Shown: positions 1-10,934 of the stretch, piece after piece
Layout of the letters: every line of letters starts with the position of its first letter
Position numbering within the stretch: the stretch's first letter is position 1
NCBI GenBank assembly: GCA_964030785.1
Contig: OZ034968.1
Location: forward strand, 64,702,899 to 64,766,898
Direction of reading: 5' to 3'
Length of the DNA stretch: 64,000 bases
Origin: Siderastrea siderea
Lineage: Eukaryota; Cnidaria; Anthozoa; Scleractinia; Rhizangiidae
Position numbers and translations under genes: made by a program
Notes under the pieces: generated by a model
The model's input: only the letters and a program-made list of their open reading frames with translations
Databases searched by the model: none
What the model was told of the DNA's origin: nothing

Positions 1-500
1 TGTTAGCAAATAAAAGAGTCGACTTTAATAGAAGCGACATGGAGTAATTTTTTCCTTGCCGACAAAAGTGTGACCCTCCCCCAGCTGCGAACAAAACAGG
101 TTTAGCCCTCCCCAATTTGTAAAAATTGTATTGATGAGCCTCCCCTCTGAAGCCCCGGCCCACCCCTCCCAATAAAAAACGTACCTTCCCTTAAACCCTG
201 GGTCTTAAGTCCTACCTAAGACTGTAAGTTGCCCGTTCTGAAATAGAGCAAACAAAATATGACGTGTTAGAGGCGACCCCGCCAAGAGCAATATCATAAT
301 CAATATCAGTATCATAAGCAATATTATAATCCACAATCTAACCATAATCTACCATCAGCAGATGTGGTAAAACCCACAATATTCACAATAAGGACTTCAC
401 AATTTTGCATATTGGATTAATTTTGATAGCTTTTATTTAAATATTGTAAATACGTAGTGTCATTAGTTTTGAGTAATTTTAAAGTAGGTCCCTTGGGGGG

Positions 501-2264
501 TTAATAATAGTATAGACTATTGTAGTGGAGTGATCTAAAACCTGATTGTCGCGAGTCTAAAATATCGTTCTTACGTAAATAATCATATAGCTGTTCGTAA
601 ATAAGTTTTTCAAAAATTCTAGCTATAGTTGGTAAGACTGATATTGGTCTATAGTTGTTTGCATCGTTACGTTCACCAGTTTTATGGATAGGGGAAACTT
701 TAGCTAGTTTCCAATCATTCGGGAATACTCTACTTTTAACAGATAGATTAAACAAGTCCGTTAGTTGATTACAAATAACTGGGCCAGCTAATTTAAGAAT
801 CTTGTTTGAAATTTGATCGAGACCTGTTGCTTTGGAGACATCAAGTTTTAATAACAGTTTCAAAACTCTGGAAGACTTGATTTCACTCAGCTGAAAAGTG
901 GTCGAGTGACGCTTCAAGTAGTCTTCATGGTTTGTCGTAGATGTAGGAAGGTTTGCTGCAAGATCTGGGCCAATCTGGGTAAAATGTTTATTAAAGTGAT
1001 CTGCGATATCTTTAGCATTGCTTAAGCCGTTTTGCGAAGACGAAGTAACAAGTTCGCTAATTTCAGTGACTGCAGATTTTTTGCCCATTAGATCATTTAA
1101 TACTTCCCATGTATTCTTGGGGTCGCCAAGATTGTCGTGCAATTTTTTGCGATAATAGTTCGATTTAGCGCACTTCACAGCATAATTAACTTTGTTTCGC
1201 ATGTTTCTGTAACAATTCCAATCGTTTTCTGAGCCCGTTTTTATCGCTCTTTGCTTCAGAGAATTTCTGGTCATCATTTGTTGTTTAAGGTTGGAATCCA
1301 ACCAAGGTGTTGGTTTGTTGCGTACGCTTATGACCCGTTTTGGTGCATGTTTATCGACGATGTGTAAGAAAACGCACTTTCAATTCTCCCAGGATTCATT
1401 TATATTCATCGAGTTGTCAGTTTGAGGCCAGTTCGCATTTGTGAGGTCTGATGTAAAGGAATTAGCATTAAACAGCTTGAAATTTCTGGTCTCGACATAT
1501 CTAGGATTCTTTCTTCGGATACCCACTTTTCTGACTGCATAAATAAGGTAATGATCACTTATAGAGAGTGGATATACACCAGAATGTACTACACTCTCTG
1601 GATTGTTTGCGATGAATGAGTCAATTAATGTTGAACTATTTTCTGTTACCCTAGTTGGCTCCTTTATGAACTGAAACAATTGGTATGTTTCCAAAAGATT
1701 AAGTAGACGCGTCGTATGTGATTCCCTAGTGTCCGACAGAAGGTCGCAATTTATGTCACCAGTTATGTAAATATCTGTGTATTCAAATTCAGCTTTGTTT
1801 ATAAGCTGTTCAAAAATATCAAAACATTCAACCGGCGAGTGAGGTGGCCGGTACCAGCAATAGACTAGGAATGGCTTTGAATTTGGTTTTTTCACTTCTA
1901 ATGCTAACAGTTCCAAGGAGCTACTTTCAAGATCTGTTCGTCTTCGGATATTTATGGAACTGCGAACATAAGCACAAACACCTCCGCCATTTCTATTTCT
2001 GTCGTTCCGAACCACAAAATAACCAGGAATTTGGATTAAACTGTCAGGGATTGTTTCATTAAGCCTGGTTTCATTTACGGCAAGAATATCAAACGGTTGT
2101 TTTTCCATGACGACAATTAATTCATCAATATGTTTGTGGAGGCTAGCAATATCGAGGGTACCTATTTTGAAACCTCTTGTCTTTAAAATTGATTGGAATG
2201 GAGACGAATTAATCGTAGGAAAGGGAGAAGATTTCGGGGTTAATCTCTCAAACTCTGCATCCAT
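501..2264 (-). pseudogene. LINE ORF2: APE endonuclease plus partial RT
   Basis: ORF2 starts with MDAEFERLTPKSS at 2264. The endonuclease shows NETRLNE, YCWYRPPHS, ITGDINCDLL, LIDSFIAN and SISDHYLIY, the expected catalytic blocks of an APE-type nuclease. A single in-frame TGA follows WEN. The frame then continues into RT with DVSKATGLDQISNKILK, WKLAKVSPIHKTG and NNYRPISVLPTIARIFEK, and ends abruptly at SLYYY. The RT palm with its FADD motif is deleted. Confidence 0.85.
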
Positions 2265-2270
2265 TGTCGA

Positions 2271-3308
2271 TCAATTGCCATTAATATGTTCTCTAAAGTT
2301 ACAGGCTAATTTGTACACGCCTCGTCCATTGAGGTGTAATCCCCCCCTGTTGATACAAACTGAGTCAATGTTATCATTGGAGTTAAATTCCCAACCTTTA
2401 GAGTTGCAGAAAGTCCGAACCGAATTGTTAACTTTGATTACCTTACGATTAAGTTGGTCATCGTCTTTTCTCAGGATAAGGCTCGACACCTGGCTCGACA
2501 CGGTAACTTTGGTTGAAGGAGTTTCGCGTTCGATAGCATTCCCAAGGTCTACAATCTTTTCTGCAATTTGTTGCGGTCCCTCGTTTCGTAAGTTGTTAGT
2601 TCCAACGTGCAAGATTATTTCGTCGGGTTTACGCCGCGTAAAGGGCTTCGAGAAGTCGAGCATGTCTTCAACCGTGCTACCGCTAAAGGATTTCGAGACC
2701 ACATGGGCTCCCTTCGACAACTTTTTTCCTTGTATGTTGCTTGTCATAGAGTCGCCTAAGATTATCACCGACTTTTTTGAGTGTGTAATCCTCGTATTGT
2801 CGGTATTTGATGACCTCCGGTTTTCCCTAATAGGATGACGATCGGTTGCTGTTCTTTGCGTAGCTTCATTGCCTCTTTTGGCCTTTCTTTTCGGTTCCAC
2901 AAGCGTCCATGCTGAATTTTCAGCAGCGGCGGGAGGAGACATTGGTTTGGACTCATTCGTTAGAAGACGAATAGCCGTTAGGAGAGATTCTCTTTCTTCT
3001 TCCAATAGTTTTATCTGCGACTTTAGTTCTTGGTAGGAGGGTTGGAGAGGAGCAGACAGGCTGTCGACTTTAGTTTGAAGTTCAGTCATTTGATATGCCA
3101 TTTTCTTTAGTTCGATCACTCGGCACGGGCACACATGTCGGTGAGGCGGGGATTCAGGTTCTTCGTCGTTTTCGTTTGGTGAGCTCGAGGCGCCGGACAC
3201 ATTCTGTTGCACCGTTGGCGACGTTGATACAGCTTGTCCACGCTCGTGTTCGTCTTCGTTATCTTCGCTATCTAATTCAACAGGATGGATGGATGGATGG
3301 ATGGATGT
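2271..3308 (-). pseudogene. LINE ORF1, SGNH/esterase type
   Basis: A long open frame with an acidic N-terminus, a short coiled-coil-like segment (MAYQMTELQTKVDSL, starting near 3101) and a C-terminal SGNH-hydrolase-like domain. The visible blocks are VIILGDSMTSN (catalytic-Ser block), ILHVGTNNL (Gly/Asn block) and GLHLNGRGVYKLA (His block). Esterase-type ORF1 proteins are known from CR1-group LINEs of aquatic animals. There is no convincing ATG at the 5' end, so the frame is probably 5' truncated. It ends just upstream of ORF2. Confidence 0.75.
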
Positions 3309-3849
3309 ACCCACTGCACACCAGCCAGTTGTTTTGCAAAAGTCATGTTGAAGATCAGCGTGTCATGGTTGTACGTCCATTGCAGCATAACATTACCATC
3401 ACCGGAATCGAAGGTGGCGTATTTTATGCATCAACGTCGAAAACAGCATAAGGAAGCAACGCTAACGCAAGGAAGGCGAACATTTTGCACGAGAACGCAA
3501 TGGGTGCAGTGCAGCTTATTTCAGTTACCAGTTAGTCTGCTTATAAACGCCTGCAGCCGTCTCTTATTTTGATCCCACAGCGGATCGGAAACTAAAGAAA
3601 TAGGAGATGTCTGCACGCAAGCATAGAAACATATTTGTTACGAAAATTGTCCAGTCTTACCCCAAATTTCCAGAACATGCTCTAGAACTTTCAAAAGAAC
3701 GTTATAGAATGCTGAATCATTTTAATTCCTTTTTGGAATAGTAAGCAGTTATGTAACTACTAAATAGGTTAAACATGTTAATTTGAAGTTGTTTGTTTAG
3801 ATTTCACATAATCACGCTTTTTTCTTGTCACTCTTGCCTATACATTTTC

Positions 3850-4196
3850 ATTTACAATTCTAATCACTATGAACATGAATATATGAAATAATCATATATT
3901 TGAACTGCGGATAAAGATAGAATTATATGAAGATCATCACAGTGAAGCTGTTTCAACTTAAGCAGTTGAAAAGAAGAAACCTGAAAAAATTCAGGCTTGA
4001 ACGGGAATCGAACCCATGACCTCTGCGATACTGGTGCAGCACTCTAACCAACTGAGCTATCAAGCCAACTGGGAGCTGGTCAATTGTGAGTTCGTATTTA
4101 TCCCGTAGATGGAGAATGGACCTATATTCATGTTCATTTCTCCATCTACGGGATAAATACGAACTCACAATTGACCAGCTCCCAGTTGGCTTGATA
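3850..4196 (-). mobile_element. tRNA-derived SINE with hairpin head
   Basis: A tRNA-like sequence at 3994-4066 (minus) begins GGCTTGATAGCTCAGTTGG and ends GGTTCGATTCCCGTTCAAGC. It has a paired 7-bp acceptor and A/B boxes. The putative anticodon loop (CCAGUAU) has C instead of U33 and the stem holds a mismatch, so it is not a working tRNA. A body with TCACTGTGATGATCTTC and TTATCCGCAGTTCA follows. The same body lies at 14885-15095 on the other strand, which makes this an interspersed SINE family. Confidence 0.75.
4058..4196. repeat. Perfect 59-bp inverted repeat, 21-nt loop
   Basis: Arms 4058-4116 and 4138-4196 are exact reverse complements over 59 bp around a 21-nt spacer. The inner part of the SINE tRNA-like head (TTGGCTTGATA) is included in the arms, so the structure arose by fold-back duplication of the SINE 5' end and its flank. 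I found no mismatch, which implies a recent origin. Confidence 0.9.
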
Positions 4197-7024
4197 CACT
4201 CTGTTCAGCTGCATTACGTAACCCTAGGTTAGACTAGACAGCAAAATCCCTACCCTATCCCAGACTCAGTCCCTAGTTTCCCGATAAAAGACCAAAATAT
4301 TTGATTATGCTGTACAAGGTGGTTCTAGCTTTTGTGTCTGTGAATGAAATCTTGAAGTGCCACTATTCAAATGGAAGCTACCGAAGTGCTACTTTCCTGA
4401 GATAGCGTTTGTTATGCTGTGCAAGCCGGTTCTGACTTTTGAGTCTATGGATGAAATCCCTATAAAGTGTCACCATTCAAATGAAAGGTACTTTACAGTA
4501 CTTTTCTGTAATGACGTTTTTGTTTGTATTTTGTACAATGAAAATTCCTTTTTTTTTTTACTTTCGAACTTAAAATCCTTAGCAAGGGATAAATCGTACA
4601 TTTCACTATTTAATAATTTGAAGTCGCTTGTGGTTTACCGGCCATAAATTAACTTGATGCTGTTTAAAATATTGGCATTCAGTTGACAATATCTCCCATA
4701 TTGGTCTCGATAAATGCAATATCACTCTTCTCAGGAATTGTTTGTTTAGATATGAATAATCTTAAAGTCACGCGATCGTTGTAGAGTTTCCACAACTGTT
4801 TCCTCGTTCCCTTCAAAACCCCAACGAAGTCATAATATAAAAAACTAGACAAAAATGCGTCGCTTACTCATAGGCCGATACAAGCACGAGACGTTTGGGA
4901 GAATTCGAAAGTTCATCTCAACACAGCCACATGAAAGGGTGTGCGAAATGATCAATTAAACACTTTCCAAATTCTCACAAACTACCTTGAGTGTTTGCAT
5001 CAGGTTATGCAAGAAGAAAAAGAACCGGACACCATCTCGAAAATACGCTCTCGATCATAACTGCGAGTCGTCACACATTATGAGTAAAGCAGAATTTTAT
5101 TCGTGTGTTATCGTGAGAAAAAAACAACATGTTATGACTCGACCCAGGTTAGGTTCACGCCCGGTTTTTCCCCAAGGTTTGGTGTAGAAGAAAAGTCCAG
5201 TGGGGTTTATATGCCTTCCACAAAATACATTTTGCACGATCGCCTCAGGCTATTCAACAATAAACAAAAGAGACTACCTATCTCGCAATGACTAAGAAGT
5301 TTCTCTAAATATGATGAGAAACTTAGCTTTCTGCTTGCTCCAGCTTTTTGCTTATCTTCACGAATACAAGAAGCCCTTCCTGAAGAAAGGAAAGCTTGCC
5401 GAGGAGGTCATGAAGGTAGCTCGTTCAACTGGACCATTTCTGAAATAAAAGGAGCTTCTGAAAAGGTTGCCCTCTTTTTACCGTTTGGAACGTTGGGAAT
5501 CATGAGATTCGAATTAGATTGACGTGTCTAATCTTTCAGACCAGTACCATATGGACCTTGACGGTCATGCCTTTCGCCTCAACCAAGATGAAGCATCAAC
5601 TTCAGATAGAAGGCACTCTTCCCTAAGGGAAATTTTTAGTAGAAACATACAGAACGTTTTGATAAATGGCAACGATCACGTTTGCCGTTTATTTCGAGTA
5701 TTCCAATTCTGGAATGGTCCTGAAAAACACGTGCATCAATACATACAGATGTTAGGATCCCATGTCTGTTACACAATCATGAACCAATGTATTGCATTTT
5801 CAGTCCAATTTTCAATATATTAAGATATTTAAAAACGAATATTCCCCTTCAGTTTATCTAGACTTCACTAGAAGAACACCTGAGAGGAAGGCCCTTAACT
5901 AAGTTACAAATAAGTAATCACAAAATTATTATGATTGAACTTGGTAGATACAACCAAATTTTTGGAGACACTAACCTATTTGTAGGTCCAATCAAATCCA
6001 AGACGAAATTTATTTTCTCGTCTATTGTTCCAAATACTCAATAATAAGGGATGGTTTTTACAACAAAATACAAACTCTGATGCCAAATTGTAAGTTGCTT
6101 AATATTATATTTGGAATAAGGAATTAATGAATCCTTTATTTATTTCATTAACATACAATTAATCAAATTTATTTCACCTTTTGTACTTAAAATCCTTGCG
6201 TTTGTTATACTGTACAAGGCGGTTCTGAGTTTAGAGTCTATGGATAAAATCCCTAAGTGTCACCATTCAAATGAAAGGTACTTTGAACTACGTTTCTGTA
6301 ATGACGTTTTTGTTTGCATTTTGTACCATGAAAATTCCTTTTTTTTTTACTTTCGAACCTAAAATCCTTGGCAAGGGATAAATCGTGCATTTCACTATTT
6401 AATAATTGAAGTTGCTTGTGGTTTACCGGCCATAAATTAACTTGATGCTGTTTAAAATATTGGTATTCGGTTGACAATAATATCTCCTATATTGGCCTCG
6501 ATAAATGCAATATCACTCTTTTCAGGAGTTGTTTGTTTAGATATGAATAATCTTAAAGTCACGCGATCGTTTTAGCGTTTCCACAACTGTTTCCTCGTTT
6601 CCTTCAAAACCCCAAAGAAGTTACAATTTCAAAACTAGACAAAAATGCGTTGCTTAGGCAGAATTACGCATAGGCTGATACAAGCACGAGACGTTTGGGA
6701 GAATTCGAAAGTTCATCTCAACACAGCCACATGAGAGGGTGTGCAAAATGATCAATTAAACACTTTCCAAATTCTCACAAACTACCTTGAGTGTTTGCAT
6801 CAGGTTATGTGAGCACAAATACTCAAATAATAAGGGATGGTTTTTACAACAAAATACAGACTCTGATGCCAAGTTTTAAGCAGTTACCTGCTTAATATTA
6901 TATTTGGAACGAGGAATCAATGAACTCCTTTATTTATTTCATTAACATACAATTAATTAAGTTTATTTCACCTTGCTTTCGAGACAAATTGTTATCAATG
7001 TAATTTTATTATTCTTCCATGTAT
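4197..7024. repeat. Duplicated non-coding segments
   Basis: Segment X occurs at about 4420-4995 and again at about 6190-6815 (shared motifs GTCTATGGATGAAATCCCT, GTTTACCGGCCATAAATTAA, ACGAGACGTTTGGGAGAATT). Segment Z occurs at about 6030-6180 and 6815-6980 (AATAAGGGATGGTTTTTACA), so the second X is bracketed by direct Z copies. 5520-5800 partly resembles 15600-15780 (TTTCTGGAATGGTCCT). I see no credible gene; short open frames here lack domain or homology signals. Probably old transposon debris. Confidence 0.6.
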
Positions 7025-7110
7025 TTTCAATTGTTTCTTTCTCTTAGTTAGTTGTGCGCTTTTGCAATACAGTAAAGTTCATCGTCATGCAAATAAAACT
7101 TGTTGTTGTT
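7025..7110 (+). mobile_element. LINE 3' tail with (TTG)n
   Basis: The sequence ends ATGCAAATAAAACTTGTTGTTGTTG, the same kind of tail as the LINE fragment at 8316-8775. It is a 3'-UTR stub only, with no coding remains. 7111-7373 shows nothing recognisable. Confidence 0.5.
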
Positions 7111-7689
7111 GCAATATAAAGGTTGATCAATTCGATCAGAAATCTTTCGACGTTTTTTGTGTCTCACACAACAATCGCAAACGAGATTAGGTTTCTTTGA
7201 CCGGAAATTCGCAGGTCATCATAAGCTTGTCGTATTAAAGCAAGTTATTTCACAGGTGACGAAGCTGTACTGTCTAAATCAGCCTTCATACAACTTTTCG
7301 CTGAAGTTTAGCTAGCTTATAGGTGATAAAGAATGTACCACTTCTGATTGGTGTTACAGCTTATATGACTTAAAGTGCCACTGAGACCAGTATTTTGGTA
7401 TTCCATATTTTTACATTTTCGAACATAGTTTGTGGTTCTTAGTCACCATGCCAAATTTTAACTTATTACGACAAATAGAAGTCGCTTTTTTCGGACGGTT
7501 TTTGTCGAGATTTTGCGACCGCCATTACTGGCCCTTGTTCCGGAAGCTGGCTTGCGAATGAGCGGAAGTGACGTCAGAGGCTCACCTCAAACCTAGTGCC
7601 TTCACATGGTTACTTGCCACGGGAAAGTAAATTGTCCTCGAGGAAAGATTTCTTGCCAAGTGTTTGTCTACGACTTTGAAATCTTCCTT

Positions 7690-7950
7690 GCTGCAGCAGT
7701 AATGACAGGTAGTACTTGTGTTGTACAATGCCACAACAATAAATCCAACCACCGAGCTGGTATTTTCCTTCATTGAAGCCCTGCGAGCGGACCCGCAATG
7801 GAAAAAAGGACAATGTTCTTACTCACACACAGTGCGAATTTCAACCCGAGAGGCATTTTGATCACTTCACGGACGCGTTTTTCCAGAAGGCTGTTCATGT
7901 CGCAAGATCCCAGAGGTCGATCATTCCATTGCCCATTCCAACTATATGGA
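7690..7950 (+). pseudogene. THAP zinc-finger remnant of transposase
   Basis: In one frame the sequence reads STCVVQCHNNKSN...GIF, like the start of a THAP domain (C-x-n-C followed by an N-N-K/R motif). After a frame change it reads ALRADPQWKK, FQPERHFDHF and IIPLPIPTIWKK, which resemble the Trp, the HF block and the AVPTiF end of THAP. The second zinc-binding Cys is not clear and frames are broken. It fits the Kolobok-like element around it. Confidence 0.45.
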
Positions 7951-8315
7951 AAAAAGGACTGAAAAAAAAACATTATCTAAGCGAACAAGACGAAAGGTAA
8001 CTTACCTAATCTTATAACGCAGTTGAAGTGATAGTTTGTTTCTTCTTTGCAAAACTGATTTTCTTTTAACGTATTTTGAAATTTATTATCGTCGTGGAAA
8101 ACCCTTTCAGTTCTGCCGTCTGCTAGCGCGAAGAGCCTCGGCGAATGCAATCCTGACCGCCGTGATTAAGCTGATATAGTTTGTACTGCTTATCGTTTCC
8201 TTTTTTAATTCCGCGTGTGTTAATTTCAGAGCAGTAATCGCTTAGAAGCATGGACATTTATTTGTTTTATAACATACCATCCTGAATGTGGAGAAACTTT
8301 TCTCTCTTTATTCCC

Positions 8316-8775
8316 TGTCGGTGAACAGTCGATTGACATTATTGTTCGGGCAGTAGCAAAACTCAGGTTAGGTAATTACAACCTAAGAATTGAAAATGGC
8401 AGACATTCCACCCCTAAACTCCCTGAGCATCTGAGAATTTGTCAATGCTGCAGCTCAAATGAAATTGAAAACGAAACACACTTCCTCTTATCTTGCAATA
8501 GATATGATGCAATTAGAAAATCTTTAATGGACGATATTATTAGTAAATATTCCGATTTCGATTCTTAAAATTGTATTTCTCTTAAATAGCATTGACACTT
8601 TCACTTGTAAAATATTATATAGGTTACTTCATTTACGAAGCTTTTGCATTAAGAAATGGATCAATAGACACAGGAATTGTAAATTAATCGATTTTGCAAC
8701 TTTTTTCTTTCCCCTTTCTATATGCAATGGCATTTGTGATTGGAAATGCAAATAAAATTGTTGTTGTTGTTGTTC
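8316..8775 (+). pseudogene. LINE ORF2 C-terminus and 3' UTR
   Basis: A frame from 8344 to 8568 reads VRAVAKLRLGNYNLRIENGR, then PEHLRICQCCSSNEIENETH and FLLSCNRYDAIRK. This is the terminal C-x2-C...H...C zinc-knuckle-like segment found after RT in several animal LINEs. It stops at TAA and is followed by a 3' UTR ending in AATAAAATTGTTGTTGTTG. It is 5' truncated and nested in the Kolobok-like element. Confidence 0.75.
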
Positions 8776-10215
8776 GAGATAAAGGCTTTAATAGATCGGA
8801 TCGTCGGTGCGTGGAAATTGAAGTTGGGAAAAAATATCACACGCCACTATTTGCCTAAGGGTTTAACAATGTTATTTATTTTTACCTGTCATAGCAATCT
8901 TAGTAAATGAACTACGAAGAAAAATGATTAAATGTCAAGTTATTATTTTTACGTAGCGAATAAGGCAAGCGAAAGCTTCGTTTCCTCGGCGGTCCGCATG
9001 TTGTTGTTGAGCAGCGGAAAATTTTCCTTGTGGCTTTTAATTTTGACTACAAATATTTAGATTCCGGTCACACAAGGCCTCCAGTTCTTGAAAAAAAGGT
9101 TTTGATTTATTTCACTTCTTTTGGCTCAGAAAAAGAATTCTATAAAAACTGTTTAAAATATTTAGCAGCGCCAAGCACTTGTGTTTCAATGTCTTAAGTG
9201 ACCACTGTACTATGATAGACACGATAAGCTGCCTGCCAGCTGATTACAACAATTACGGTTTTTCAAGAAAGTTTCCCAGACTATGCCAAGAATGGCCAAA
9301 AATTTCAATGCTTTTTTTAAAATAATATATAATGAACATAAACAACGGCAGACAAAGTATCGCTTCTTTAATTTTCTCCCACACCAACAGTAACATCGAT
9401 CGACCCATGGTTGAGAATTCGCGAGCATCAAAGTCTAAAGTTTTCATAGGTGTTTCGTCTAAATTTCCACAGCTTAAAAGATCAATTCTTCGAATAGCCA
9501 TGTCTATTTTTCTACAGGTTTACAGTGGATAAACGTTACACAACCTATCTTGGAATGGACAACTTTATGATCGCTGGATAGCGGCTGAACAGCTGGCTGG
9601 ATCGGCGCTATCCAAGCTTTGAACAACTGAGATGAAGCGATAAATTTTATCCACCGGACAGCGACTTATCCGTTGAAAAAGAGTTATCCACTTTCTGAGC
9701 AACTGGGGCCTGAACTACAATCATTGTCTAAGCATATTTCGCTTATGTTTTGAACTCCCGCCAAATAACTCAAATAATATGGCGAGAAAAAAAACTTTAA
9801 ACAGTTTGTTGACAAGATTATTAGTTGAAACCTCACATCAGTTCTTACATCGTGCGGTAAGAAAAATTCTTCATTTGCCGACTGAAACGAATCCTCAGAG
9901 GCTTCGGAAGCTAAAGACTGTTCCGAATCGTAGAAATACTCTTCGGAGGTTTCGCAGTCGACGGTAAACATCTTCAGTCAAAACACAAAGAAACGCGACT
10001 GAGGTGAGCCTCTGACGTCACAAGCTATTAAATTGCGCAATCACCCAGGAACACGTTTTCAATAATGGTGGACACATTTTACGCGACTTTGGAGCTAAAA
10101 AATATTAGGATGGAAGGTTTGTTGTTCAGTTTTCTGGAGAAATATGAACAAAACGCGATATTCTGCGACAGAATTTGGCCGAAATAAACCTATGAATTTT
10201 CGTCCCAGTGGCACT

Positions 10216-10451
10216 TTAACTGCCCTGCAAGTTCGTTTATAACTGAACTCTAACCAAAGTTACAGAACAATGCCAGTTTTTGTAGACACTGTGTCGTGCT
10301 ATTAGGAAGTAAGAGAGAGTATATTTTTCGTGCTAAGAGTTCTTAAACACACACACACACTGGTTTCGGGGTCAATGTCCCTTATCCCCCTGTAGGGTAG
10401 TCACATATAAAAGAGACGGAAGCGAGCCACCTCGTGGAATTATTATTAAAC

Positions 10452-10490
<39 letters not shown>

Positions 10491-10934
10491 TAAAGAGGTA
10501 CCTTTTCAAAAGCTTTACACACACATTTCATAAAAGATACATAACTTCGATCTCTTTTCGTGGGCGTTGCTCAGATTTATTTAACCTCTAAGAGGTCCAA
10601 ATTCGGACAGTCAAGTAGTTTCTTCTCCTGTCATTTTTTTCCTGGCATTTAAATTAAAGGGCACTAGCTGAGAATAATTTTGAGGGCCGATCATTTTATA
10701 TTTGACCATGAACAATTTGAGAAGTGCGAAAACCACGAATTTTGAACCCTGAGAAGTACGGCAAGCAACCCCTGAATTTTTATGTGGGAGTCCCTCCCAC
10801 CTCCCCCCCCTGGGAGGCTGTGGTGCTGTCACCATACTGATGAAGGGACATAAGTCCTGAGACGGTCTGTTTTTAGCAGAAATTAAAAATGCTCTTTCTT
10901 ACTTTAAAAAATATCCAGATCAGTGGTAGTCCTT
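10216..10934. other. 3' flank of single-DOMON gene, simple repeats
   Basis: Contains an (AC)n run near 10347-10361 and a (TTA)n run near 10440-10490. On the minus strand an AATAAA (plus-strand TTTATT, 10576-10581) lies about 355 nt past the stop of the 10935-14480 gene and could be its polyadenylation signal; this is weak. The rest shows no gene. Confidence 0.4.

Larger units (their letters stand above)
378..3308 (-). mobile_element. CR1/L2-type LINE, internally deleted
   Basis: This is a non-LTR retrotransposon reading leftwards. It begins in a TCCA tetranucleotide run (3283-3304), followed by ORF1 with an SGNH-esterase-like domain, an APE endonuclease, the N-terminal half of reverse transcriptase, and a 3' UTR. 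RT stops after the block containing NNYRPISVLP and RQSGFRSLH, so the catalytic FADD region and the C-terminus are missing. The endonuclease and RT parts share a frame but are separated by a TGA near 1378-1380. The flanking ACCCAC repeats mark the insertion into the DOMON pseudogene. The element cannot move by itself. Confidence 0.85.
250..3501 (-). pseudogene. DOMON first-exon pseudogene split by a LINE
   Basis: The segment 3309-3501 reads like the first exon of the intact gene at 10935-14480: a signal-peptide relic (residues LLPYAVFDVDA), then DSGDGNVMLQWTYN and the KTTGWCAVG region. It continues at 250-377 with VGFTTSADGR and a degraded D-I-A-L-G-G-V stretch. The ATG is ATT at 3499-3501, a TAA replaces the Leu after the signal peptide, the TCK segment is frameshifted, and the exon donor is gone. 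The LINE at 378-3308 interrupts it, with ACCCAC repeated at 372-377 and 3309-3314 as target-site duplication. A TATA-like motif (plus-strand TTATAAA, 3541-3547) remains upstream. Any B and C exons would lie before the window start. This is a dead paralogue of the single-domain gene. Confidence 0.8.
7374..10215. mobile_element. Kolobok-like DNA transposon, degraded
   Basis: The ends are AGTGCCACTGAGAC (left) and the inverse of AGTGCCACTGGGAC (right), each flanked by TTAA (7370-7373 and 10216-10219). A second inverted pair, TGACGTCAGAGGCTCACCTC, lies near 7570 and 10000. TTAA target duplication is typical of the piggyBac and Kolobok superfamilies; the THAP-like remnant inside favours Kolobok. 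A LINE tail is nested at 8316-8775. 9684-9971 (minus) holds an acidic open frame of unknown origin. No intact transposase remains. Confidence 0.7.

Noticed and set aside
3994..4066. Functional tRNA gene
   Set aside because: C at position 33, a mismatched anticodon stem, and a SINE body attached with a second copy elsewhere.
3953..4168. Protein frame GLIAQLVRVLHQYRRGHGFD
   Set aside because: It is the chance translation of the tRNA-like SINE head.
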